In this document: one piece after another, positions 18,046 through 25,983 of the stretch
How positions within the stretch are numbered: the stretch's first letter is position 1
Layout: every line of letters begins with the position of its first letter
DNA from: Reticulitermes lucifugus
Lineage: Eukaryota > Arthropoda > Insecta > Blattodea > Rhinotermitidae
DNA: 25,983 bases
NCBI GenBank assembly: GCA_026260175.1
Contig: JAKCWW010008527.1
Span: forward strand, 1-25,983
Reading direction: 5' to 3'
The notes under the pieces: model-generated
The model's database searches: none
The model's input: only the letters and a program-made list of their open reading frames with translations
What the model was told of the DNA's origin: nothing
Made by a program: the position numbers and the translations under genes

Positions 18046-21000
18046 GTATGTTGTCGAGACGTTTGGCATCTTCGAATACACAGTAGGACGAAAATACAAA
18101 TTGGGAACTATTGTATAAGAGTGCAGTCACGGTAGGAATGAAGCCGTCAACATAAGCAACGCAACCTAACCTAAACCAACCTAACACACGCTGTTTTAAA
18201 TTTTGTTGAACTAACATAAACTGACCTAGCATAACCTATCATACAAAGTATCGTAACGAAATCTAATGTAACTAATGCCACCATAAACTATCGCAATGTC
18301 GAAGTGAAATCAAATAAAATGAAGGAAACAGTATACTCCTGAGGAGTGTAATGCAGCGTGGAGTATAAGGTCAACACTGATACTAGACGAAGGGGACCTG
18401 TATGTCCATACTGTAAATGCAGTGTAAAAGTAAAATATAGTTAGCAAGTAAAACAAAGAATCATTATAATACAGTGGCAACATCAGCAAATGTGAACTTA
18501 AACGTGGCAAAGCCTGTCTTTATTTGCTGCCATTGACTAACGTAGGTTAAGGCCCTGTAATACGCTAGGTCGATAATTTGTTTGCGTGTATGTGTGTGTA
18601 GGAGTTAGAATGGAAGGGAAACATTTCAAAGAACTGAATACAATATGTAGTCATGTAATCTGTATAAAACATAGTATCCAGTCTTAATTTTTTGCTGCTG
18701 ATCACTGTTTTAATGTAACGTTTCTTTCTTTCAGAGGCATTTGGCAGCCTGAAAAACTCCGAATTTTACAGGAAACCAGATGAAGCTTGCAGCAGTAAAT
18801 CTGGCACCAGTGGCTCATCAAAGGCAGTTAGACCTAGTGGCAGTAAATCAAATCCGATACTAGTCAGTCCACGGCAGGTGAAGTTTAAATAGTTGCAGTA
18901 GAATGTCTGAGATAATAGTGATGCACATGTGTCTTGTGATTGGTAGCGTACATGAAAGATGTACAGCAAAATCGTGATTATTCCTCTGTGAATTACCCAG
19001 TTTCCATTTTATCAATGCAAGACCCTCATTTTCATAAATGCTGTTATTCCCTCTTTTCACACAATCTGCCCATTTTGTGGAGTTTGGAAGGCCTACACAA
19101 GATATGGTCAAGAAACAAAATTTGTTTCTGCTGTATGATGAGTATTGCTTATATGTCTAAATGGTCTGATTCTTAAGCACAGAGACAACTATACCTTAAT
19201 CCTTATTTTTCCCACATGGCCTTTTCCCTTGACATTATCAACCAGTACTTCCCCCCCTCTTCCTTCTCTGTGCATGGTATAGGGTGTTTTTTTTTTCGTA
19301 CTTGACCGATAAGCGCTGGCCTTTCTCTGTAGTGAGTTTTTATTAGACTTTCTAAAGGTTATCATCACTGCAATAGTTTGTCTAGCTTCCGTCATCAACT
19401 CTTAAATCTCCCAGGCATGCAGCATGTGATGCAACGCTGGCAGAGCATTGGGCGGAGTGTTGGGCCGGCACTTGTTGGTCAAGTAGAAAAAAGACATCCT
19501 ATACATATCTCACCCATCGTCTCTTTCTTGATTTGATCACCATAATAATTGAGGTGATGAGTTCATTGATGAAGCTCATTATGTAATTCTCTCCATTGAC
19601 TTGCTTAATTCCACTTTCTTAGAAGCACATATTATCCTGACTACTATCCCCACCACCTTCTCTCACCATCCACGCCAGAGTGTTGTACTGGTAATATCGT
19701 TTGCAGTTTAACGTCTTTTCTTCCCCCTTCACACCCACACTCCAAAAATAACATAAATAAAATAACATATAAAACCCATTTTTCCTGAGTTCTGAATTTA
19801 TAATATTTATCTAATGCATCTCCATCAATAAAGGTGCCAGTATACTGTACCATTGCATAGCATCACAAGAAACTGTGTGTGTGTGTGTGTGTGTTAGAAG
19901 TAAAGGCAAACTTGTTCCTTGTGTGCTTCATGATGGCACATGAGGGACTGGAGGTATAGTGCCACTCATTTTTAACCTTTGCACCTTTTAGAGGTGAGTG
20001 GTCACCTGTTTGCCCCAGCTGTCTTATCACTAGTGAGAGAGTCCCCAGTACCCAGCAAACAGGAGGCTGGGTGGGCTTTAGAGCCAGTCTAGATGTTTTG
20101 TGGAAGAAAAATATTCCCACTTCTGGAAATCAGGCCTTGATTCGTCGGTTGTCCACACTATAGCATAATTTTATGAGGAATCGTATCAGGAACATATGCC
20201 ATGCAAATATGGAAGTGTATTTGTACTTGTGTTGCAAAGCATGAGGAATATGAGGGGAAGCTGGTGTAGCATCTGAAGGGAATTGACTGGCTGGTCTGTA
20301 ATTTAATTCTGTATTCTCCCCTCACAATGGAGTGACACATTTCATTTCCATAGAAACAAGCAGAAAAACTATAATTGAATTTATATACAGAGCTGTTGGT
20401 TAATCAGAGCTCTTTCCTTCTTGACTTAGCTAATTTATGCTGTTTGCATCTTCAGAGAGGTAACCCATTGCTGAAGTCAATATTAAATGTGCCCTGGGAA
20501 TATGAAGAGATTATCCCAGACTATGTAATGGGAAGAACAACATGTGCCTTATTTCTCAGCCTGCGATATCATAACCTGAATCCTGACTACATAAATGAGC
20601 GACTGAAGCAGCTGGGGAAGCAGTATGAGCTACGGGTGCTGCTAGTACAGGTACATCTTGCTACGCCGTTGTTTTATTCACCTTTTCTCTTTCCCCTAGT
20701 GTCAAAGTTGTTTCCCTGTTCCATAGAGTGGCCGTTGTATAAAAGTTTTCATAGGAGTCCAACCCTCCACACATTGTCGCAAATTGAATTTCTTGTTTTG
20801 GTCTCTTTCACATGGCCACACACCCTCATTAAATTCAAAAAAGTATCATGGCCGCTCAGTAGACCTTTTCCTTCTATTATAAGTTAGACCTTTTGTTTAT
20901 TATAATCCTTGTTATGTCCACATCATTAATGTCTAAGAAGAGGAGCTGTGCCGGAAGAAATTGGTATATTATGAGTCATCATCTCCCCTTAACTTCCCTG

Positions 21001-23380
21001 TTTGTTCCACTTATGATCCTATCCACTGCATACCACTGCCATTTTCATTGTCTCACTGCTCCGTTCGTAGTTACATATATAATATACCCATTTTTCATGG
21101 TGCATGTGTGTTTCTTGGACTGTGTAGACAGTAAAGTTGAGGCAGTTAGCTCCTCAGAAATGTCTGTAACTATCTACTGCTTGATGTAGTGTTATATTCC
21201 AGAAAACTTGAATCCTTGTGAACACTGCTGTGAGAATCTCAGATTCAGTGTTCATTATGGACACTGAAAAAGGAAATTAATTTTTCTGGTTTTTTAAGGG
21301 GAAAAAGTTATTAATATGTTGTTTATAAAGTGAGGAGTTGGTATCTTTAAAAAATTGATGAAATAAATTGTGAACAGGAAATGTTATTAAGAACCTTGAT
21401 GATTTATACAGCCCATGATGTATTATTAGGGTAGTCAGATTAAGGCACTTATGAGAACTCTAAATGTAGTTGTAAAGGGGAAATGCCTTGGGAATGGTCC
21501 TAGGAAAACTGAGAATACTGATGGATTGTATGAAACTTGGCAAATTGTACCCATTTGGAGATTGTTCTGGGCAGAGTAGCAGACGTTGTGAAAATAGTCC
21601 CCGTGGGCATTGAGGTGGGTGTCCTGATGACGTATCAGTGGGTGGATCTCCTCTGCAAAGAAGCCTGTGGGCTTATGCTGCAACCACTGCACCACCACAC
21701 TCTTAATGTCTTTACCTGACCCCAATATTTAATATGTATTTAATATATAATTTTTTAAGGGGGCTGAACATGTGGAAGTCGCACAATAAATCCAGCACAT
21801 GGAGTGCAGCAAGTTCTAGGCAATGCAGGTCACAGGGGGACAGGTATTGTTGTGCAACATGATGATATCCCTCATGAGGACACTTCCTTTTGATGGCAGT
21901 GCAAAAGTTCTGGAGGATTCCACAGTAGCACCGTGCAACGATGCTGATGTCAGGTTCTTTGAATGCCAGCGTCAGCAGTCCATTGATGTTCAAGAAAACA
22001 GCTGGCATGACCTCCTGTGCAGTGGTTGGGACTTGAACTTCTTAGGGCAGGGAGAGGATGTGTGTTCTGTTGTGCTACCATAGAATTAGTTGGTTGCAGA
22101 AGTGTATTGATTAATTGTGTTTGTTGTTGTTGTTGTGTATGATAGATGTTTGCATTTCTCCATAGGTAGACACAAAGGACCCACATCATGCCCTCAAGAA
22201 CCTAACAAGAATCAGCATTCTGACAGATGTAACGCTGATGTTAGCTTGGAGTGCCGAGGAGGCAGGACGCATAATAGAAACGTATAAAATTTTTGAAAAT
22301 AAACCACCAGATATGATAATGGAAAAGCAAGAAAGTGGTCCATACCAAAAGGTATTAATTAAACCCATAGAGAACAGCTGTTCTTGAGAAGCTAGTAGTG
22401 GTTCTGCTAGACATAAAGTACCTTCCCTTTATACAACATGAAGGTTCGTTACCACATTTGCAGGAGTCGACCACTGAACGCTTCATGATCCACATGACTT
22501 TAGGTGTTAAAGATTCCCCCATGTTATCATCATCCAGAACTTCTTTTCAAACACCATAAATTTATTTTCTGTTGAAGTCCTCGCCATGATGACTACAATA
22601 TCATTTATTTATTTGTAGTCTTTGTCACTGGCTCCATCAGTCAGTGGTACATAACAAAGACTTAATTTATTTTGTCATAGCATGACCCAAACGACATTTC
22701 CATAGCCTACTTTGTCAGTTAGAAGGTAGAGAAATGAAGCTTGCAGTAGAATGTGTGATGTATGTGAAGTAGCAACTTAAAGCAGCAGATTCAAGTCTTC
22801 TGGTATGTTACACCATGTTGACTGGTAGATAGTTACTGACATACTGAAGGATCATAGTGCCTTTATCTTCATGGTCTAGCAGTCCAGGAAGGCTAGTAGC
22901 ATAACATCCCAGAAGATTTGAAACTTCAGTAACACTGCTGTGAGAATCTCAAATCTCACAACAAATAAGGCATTTAAATGCACAACGCACAGTGTATGTG
23001 AAACTGCGTTGACAGGTTAAAGTTGCTTACGCATTGAAGAGGTCAAGAATCACATATGGTATTTGTTTGTTTGCGTAGTGTAAAGTTGTTCTTGTTCTTG
23101 GGCAGATAAGTTTGGCTACTGATTAGTCTGTAATTATAATTATTCATTGCAGCTGCTGAGTACATTAACTACTGTTCGTTCCATCAACCGGACAGATGCA
23201 ACAACTCTTCTTACAACATTTGGTTCACTTGAGAAAATCCTGAAAGCGACTCCAGAGACGCTCGGTCTCTGCCCTGGTCTGGGCCCCCAGAAGGCTAACA
23301 GACTGTACAGAGTTCTTCATCAGCCATTCCTTAGAGAGTCAGCTGTAAAAAGGAAGGTGAAGTCCGTGTCCAAGTGTTGA
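17970..23380 (+). CDS. ERCC1: ERCC1 orthologue, non-catalytic subunit of the XPF nuclease; five coding exons, 275 aa
   Basis: ERCC1 pairs with XPF (mei-9 in flies) to cut DNA 5' of lesions in nucleotide excision repair and acts in interstrand crosslink and recombination repair, in the nucleus. The spliced product has an acidic, poorly conserved N-terminus (1-50) and the [20 protein letters not shown] segment (about 63-82). The central nuclease-like domain (about 74-200) shows [41 protein letters not shown] and [10 protein letters not shown]. It lacks an ERK-x3-D catalytic motif, as expected for ERCC1. The C-terminal tandem helix-hairpin-helix domain (about 201-262) has TTFGSL and [13 protein letters not shown]. 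It is a little shorter than human ERCC1 (297 aa), mainly at the N-terminus. All splice phases join in frame. Confidence 0.93.
18046..18734 (+). other. ERCC1 intron 1
   Basis: This is a 689-base intron from GTATGT to TTTCTTTCAG. The first part is CpG-rich and includes a short degenerate CCTAA run (18163-18186). No other feature was seen. Confidence 0.65.
18163..18186. repeat. Degenerate CCTAA (insect-telomere-like) run
   Basis: The run AACCTAACCTAAACCAACCT contains three to four imperfect CCTAA units, the complement of the insect telomere repeat TTAGG. It is short and could be chance or promoter-associated sequence. Confidence 0.4.
18735..18877 (+). CDS. ERCC1: ERCC1 exon 2
   Basis: This exon encodes residues 26-73. 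It ends with [11 protein letters not shown], closely matching the vertebrate KSNSIIVSPRQ. That segment precedes the XPA-contacting central domain. The acceptor TTTCTTTCAG is strong, and the donor CAG/GTGAAG leaves phase 0. Confidence 0.92.
19277..19504. mobile_element. MITE with about 42-bp terminal inverted repeats
   Basis: The left end GTATAGGGTGTTTT...CGTACTTGACCGATAAGC and the reverse complement of the right end, GTATAGGATGTC...CTACTTGACCAACAAG, align over about 42 bases, both running into a GC-rich G-CCGGCC or G-CTGGCC block. The 228-bp element encodes nothing. The exact target-site duplication is unclear (CATG on the left, ATATC on the right), so the superfamily is not assigned. Confidence 0.7.
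19874..19894. repeat. (TG)n microsatellite
   Basis: About ten TG units lie in ERCC1 intron 2. Confidence 0.9.
20456..20650 (+). CDS. ERCC1: ERCC1 exon 3 (central domain)
   Basis: This exon encodes residues 74-138, from [18 protein letters not shown] to the end YELRVLLVQ. It is the most conserved part of the protein. The acceptor ATCTTCAG and donor CAG/GTACAT keep phase 0. Confidence 0.95.
21197..21244. repeat. Dispersed repeat, copy 1
   Basis: This shares an identical 21-base core (21221-21241, beginning AACACTGCTGTGAG) with 22931-22951, and the preceding 25 bases are also similar (CCAGAA-A-TTGAA). A shorter related piece (CACTGTGAGAACCTCA) occurs at about 17364-17379. The source family is not identified. 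Confidence 0.6.
21580..22082 (-). pseudogene. Mariner-family transposase remnant in ERCC1 intron 3
   Basis: Three shifted minus-strand blocks follow transposase order. The first, [14 protein letters not shown] (about 22065-22025), matches the mariner PKKFKTQP segment. The second, [18 protein letters not shown] with [15 protein letters not shown] and [10 protein letters not shown] (about 22015-21755), matches the VM-VFWD, YC-L and DFHLFGPLKK motifs. The third, [18 protein letters not shown], with HLNAHGDY near its end (about 21700-21595), matches the C-terminal WL and GDY motifs. Frameshifts separate the blocks, stops occur, and the HDNARPH catalytic segment is lost, so the copy is dead. Terminal inverted repeats were not found. 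Confidence 0.75.
22121..22136. repeat. (TTG)5 microsatellite
   Basis: A short TTG run lies 30 bases before ERCC1 exon 4. Confidence 0.85.
22166..22351 (+). CDS. ERCC1: ERCC1 exon 4
   Basis: This exon encodes residues 139-200. It starts [19 protein letters not shown], contains [16 protein letters not shown] and ends ESGPYQK. It completes the nuclease-like central domain and the linker to the helix-hairpin-helix region. The acceptor TCTCCATAG and donor AAAG/GTATTA keep phase 0. Confidence 0.95.
22352..23152 (+). other. ERCC1 intron 4
   Basis: This is an 801-base intron containing the second copy of the dispersed repeat (22907-22954). Nothing else was recognised. Confidence 0.75.
22907..22954. 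repeat. Dispersed repeat, copy 2
   Basis: This is in direct orientation with 21197-21244, offset by exactly 1710 bases in the identical core. The copies sit in adjacent ERCC1 introns on either side of exon 4. Confidence 0.6.
23153..23380 (+). CDS. ERCC1: ERCC1 exon 5 (helix-hairpin-helix domain, stop)
   Basis: This exon encodes residues 201-275. It includes [20 protein letters not shown] and [21 protein letters not shown], the tandem helix-hairpin-helix domain that binds XPF and DNA. The frame continues past the usual C-terminal point with a basic tail ([10 protein letters not shown]) and stops at TGA (23378-23380). A possible donor AAG/GTGAAG at 23357 lies inside the tail but is not needed. 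Confidence 0.94.
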   Translation: MLSTLTTVRSINRTDATTLLTTFGSLEKILKATPETLGLCPGLGPQKANRLYRVLHQPFLRESAVKRKVKSVSKC

Positions 23381-24317
23381 AGGAGTGCCTCTGTCCTGTG
23401 GATTAGTGTTACAACGAGTGAGAGAAATTGTTTGGTATTCTAGTAATGGCTGGTGCAAGAAGCTGCTTTGTGTCTGACGGAGGTGAGCATATTGTCTAGT
23501 TGATGTATTTAAAAATAGAATGTCAGAGTACTCGTAACGTGTTTTTATTATCATGTACTGGAGATGTTCAAGCATAAATTGTGTCTTGCAAGCAGCTCAG
23601 AGTTTTAGCTCTCTTTATTTCCTTACTTCAAAAGAAAAAGGAATAAGGATATTATGATCAGCTGGACATACAGCTGAAGTACAGTGGTTTGACTAAGAAA
23701 GTCCTGTTTAAAATTGTTCCCCACCTGAAATAACACAATGATTTTGTTCCAGAAATATCCCTATAAGGACAGTGAATTTCTATCCTGTTTAATATGTTCC
23801 TGCTTGGTACAATGTCCTGCTTATTAATATTTCCTGTTTAAGGTGCAGATTTTTTAATTTGTGAGTCTGATGTCTTCTGATATGAATGATCTCCATATAT
23901 GCTATGTTACCAAACATCTTTCATTTAGTGAGCATTTGTAAGCTTATTGAGTGAGAGTAACAACTTCTCTTGTGTAGTATTTTTCCATGGAAGATCCTTG
24001 AAACCACAAATTACAGCAAAAGATGAGCAATCCATGGAAACACATGGTGGGAAATGATGTCACATCTGACTGCACTGCCATCTGTTTTCCCAACATAGTT
24101 TGTGTGTTATTAAACAGTGCTCGTAGGATAACTTGAGAATCTGTGTATATTAGATTTTAATATCGCAGTCCATAACACTAAATGTAGCTTCCTGGTAGAA
24201 ACATGTGTTATTTAGAATGTTGCTGATATTGTGTGAATATTGTAGCAGTGCTGGTTAGTGACATAACGTTGTGCAACATGGCATGGTCAGGTAGTAAGTG
24301 CAGAGATTTGCGCTGAC
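23381..24317 (+). other. ERCC1 3' UTR and downstream DNA
   Basis: This is probable 3' UTR followed by intergenic sequence. No AATAAA was seen; an ATTAAA lies near 24111. No gene or clear repeat was recognised. Confidence 0.4.
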
Positions 24318-24545
24318 GTGAACGTGAAGTTGAATGTGGCAGTATCAATCGGTGAATGTGTGGAATGTGATGACTGTCGTCTGCCATGTGCTGAACAAGA
24401 AATTGAGGAGTTGTGTGAGGAAATTACTGACAACAATGAAGAGAAGCGGCGGAAGCAGTCTGTGAACCCATGCTGGCATTTGCTAAGTGCTTGGGAACAG
24501 ATAGACGTTTCCTTGATGGTGTCTCTGATGTTCCGGAGTCTGTAA
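24318..24545 (+). pseudogene. Coding-like stretch with possible frameshift, unidentified
   Basis: The frame from 24318 gives 75 codons with an acidic, cysteine-containing start (ECVECDDCRLPCAEQEIEEL) and a CEEITDNNEEKRRK run. A neighbouring frame from about 24448 reads AEAVCEPMLAFAKCLGTD and then FLDGVSDVPESVT before its stop, as if one frame passes into the other through a shift. I recognise no family. It may be a decayed gene or transposon piece, or chance. Confidence 0.2.
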
Positions 24546-25670
24546 CATGAAACCTCTGCAAGCTGAAAAATGACATATGTAGTCTGTTTGAAAAAGACAA
24601 AACAAGCAACACTCAGCATGTTTTTGAGGCAACTGGAACCACTTACAGTCTGTGAACTTTATCTGAATGTATGTATGTATTATAGGAAGTTCATTTAATG
24701 AAAGACTGTTAGTTAACCATATTAATATTCCTAGTTTTGTGTAATTAGTGAAGTTATGAGGGTGAACCTAAGCAAAACTGCACGGTAAATACAATATTAA
24801 ACTAAGCAAAACTGTTTGCCAAAATTTTGTGGTATGTTTATAACTTGGTTGAGTTTCTACCAGGAAATAACTCGGGTTTTCAATAGAGTGTGGTAATAAT
24901 TTATTATAATTATTAATGCCTGCTTCAAAGCAAATATGTTATTTCAGTTTATTTCCATGTCATAAAGGGCTACAAACAAGCATACTGTAGACAGAATGCA
25001 CCCATTGTTTTTCAGTGAATCCGTGTTAAGATGTTTTTCTGCTTAAGATGTTAATGTAGTTCAGGCACCTGGAAAACCTCTTTAAGAGGGAACAACTGTA
25101 TATGAAATGAGAAATGTATACTGAATTTTGCTGTAAAAACTGCTTGGAGGATCAAACAAGTTGGAAAATATGTCTATAGCATAACAGTTTTGGCGTGTTC
25201 AATCGTATTGCTACTCTATTTTTAATTTGTGAGTGCTGACATTTGGTGCTGACATTATAAACAGCATAATGTTGATGATTTGAAGCAGATCACAGATACG
25301 TTTGTTTCGCCCCTTAGACAACACATGATATAAGATTTCTCCATATCCCAGCAGCAGTTCTACAGTTGATTATGCTCACTTATAACACCGTTGCTAGAAT
25401 GCATAGAAAACTTACAGTGTGTTAATATCAGTGAAGGGTGAAGACAAAATTGTGAGCAGGGTCAGTTTCTCCGGGTACAAAGCAGTCTGTGCGAGAAGCT
25501 GGCCTTTCACCTCCTTCTAATCCGGAGGTTTAGAATGCATGGAATTTTATCTCCACTTCTACATTTGCCTTTGTAGCATGGTTTTTAATCAAGTACGGGG
25601 ACAATTTCGTCTCTTGGTTTTACTTCATGAGAGTGTGAGAAGCTAATGCAAATAACTGATACACCTGTTA
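24546..25670. other. Intergenic AT-rich DNA
   Basis: There is no gene, RNA gene or structured repeat that I can support. Short TATG and AT-rich runs only. Confidence 0.45.
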
Positions 25671-25671
25671 G

Positions 25672-25816
25672 GGGTTCTGATGAACGTAAAAGAGATTTAC
25701 ACAAGAAACATTGTGAGGTTGTTGAGAAACTGAGACGTGATGAATTCATCAAGGAGCCTTTCACGCAGAACTTCATCATGGACAGGTCAGTGGCCAGCAG
25801 GTGGCCCAACAAGGAT
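25672..25816 (+). CDS. Candidate internal exon of an unidentified gene
   Basis: Between an acceptor-like CACCTGTTAG and a donor-like AAGGAT/GTAAGA, a 48-codon frame is open. It reads GSDERKRDLHKKHCEVVEKL, then RRDEFIKEPF, and ends ASRWPNKD. Composition is charged and protein-like (alternating basic and acidic residues, likely helical). An alternative donor GACAG/GTCAGT at 25796 exists. The family is not recognised and no partner exon is visible in the last 170 bases. Confidence 0.3.
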
Positions 25817-25920
25817 GTAAGAATTTGCTCTGAATGGAAAGGGTAGAAACATTGGAACTTATTTAGGGTGATACAAGGCTACATAACGCTGATGTAAATA
25901 TGGAAAGTAATATCCATTTT

Positions 25921-25937
25921 TTATTATTATTATTATT
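25921..25937. repeat. (TTA)5 microsatellite
   Basis: A short TTA run lies near the right edge. It is followed by GTTTTCACCCGGTGGCAG, a GC-richer sequence that may be the start of another mobile element continuing beyond the window. Confidence 0.7.
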
Positions 25938-25983
25938 TACTGCAATTAGGTTTTCACCCGGTGGCAGTAGTCCTTACACTAGT

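Larger units (their letters stand above)
18878..20455 (+). other. ERCC1 intron 2
   Basis: This is a 1.6-kb intron. It contains a 228-bp MITE (19277-19504) and a (TG)n run (19874-19894). The remaining open frames have no recognisable homology. Confidence 0.75.
20651..22165 (+). other. ERCC1 intron 3
   Basis: This is a 1.5-kb intron. It contains one copy of a dispersed repeat (about 21197-21244), a minus-strand mariner transposase remnant (21580-22082) and a (TTG)5 run (22121-22136). Confidence 0.75.

Noticed and set aside
17959..18135. ATG eleven bases before the ERCC1 start, 58-codon frame
   Set aside because: It is out of frame with ERCC1. Splicing at the exon 1 donor would run into a stop soon after the junction, so it is at most an overlapping uORF.
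1..25983. CRISPR arrays, bacterial operons, riboswitches, rRNA or standard tRNA genes
   Set aside because: None is visible. The gene structure is eukaryotic, and the tRNA-like promoter boxes found belong to SINEs that do not fold as tRNA genes.

Overview
This window is eukaryotic and almost certainly comes from an insect. Genes are split by GT-AG introns of roughly 0.6-3 kb. The sequence is AT-rich with CpG concentrated around gene starts, and introns and intergenic DNA are littered with decayed transposable elements. The three recognisable genes are arthropod-like orthologues of conserved eukaryotic genes. The tRNA-derived SINEs, a mariner remnant, a pogo/Tigger-like element and a Penelope-type hammerhead motif recall hemimetabolous insect genomes such as cockroaches or termites. 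That order-level placement is an impression, not a proof.

Layout: 1-50 looks like the right terminus of a pogo-like element cut by the window edge. ALG14 (minus strand, one exon, 1065-1712) is complete. The divergent intergenic region 1713-4013 holds a hammerhead ribozyme motif of the Penelope-element type (2261-2305), centred between two inverted 26-nt arms, and a SINE at about 3036-3200. TFG (plus, seven coding exons, 4014-13683, 410 aa) is complete by my splicing. Its introns carry a SINE, a LINE ORF2 C-terminal fragment and simple repeats. The stretch 13684-17440 is intergenic, with a minus-strand SINE, a 629-bp pogo/Tigger-like element with TA duplication, a 37-bp-arm hairpin and a second, decayed hammerhead-like motif. 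A minus-strand cysteine-containing open frame (17442-17868) of unknown identity lies just upstream of ERCC1 (plus, five coding exons, 17970-23380, 275 aa). The ERCC1 introns contain a 228-bp MITE and a broken mariner transposase. After ERCC1 no gene is identified with confidence. Two weak coding-like stretches occur, at 24318-24545 and 25672-25816.

The genes are not an operon and share no pathway. ALG14 acts in dolichol-linked N-glycan assembly on the ER, TFG organises ER exit sites for COPII transport, and ERCC1 is the non-catalytic partner of the XPF nuclease in DNA repair. ALG14 and TFG are head-to-head about 2.3 kb apart. TFG and ERCC1 are in tandem.

The best candidate for an unusual system is the small hammerhead ribozyme at 2261-2305. 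It has a perfect 5-bp stem I, intact catalytic core boxes and a self-complementary CAUG in place of stem III, the layout known for Penelope-associated hammerheads that work as dimers. Exon borders were read by eye from splice consensus and protein conservation; no alignment or transcript data were available.
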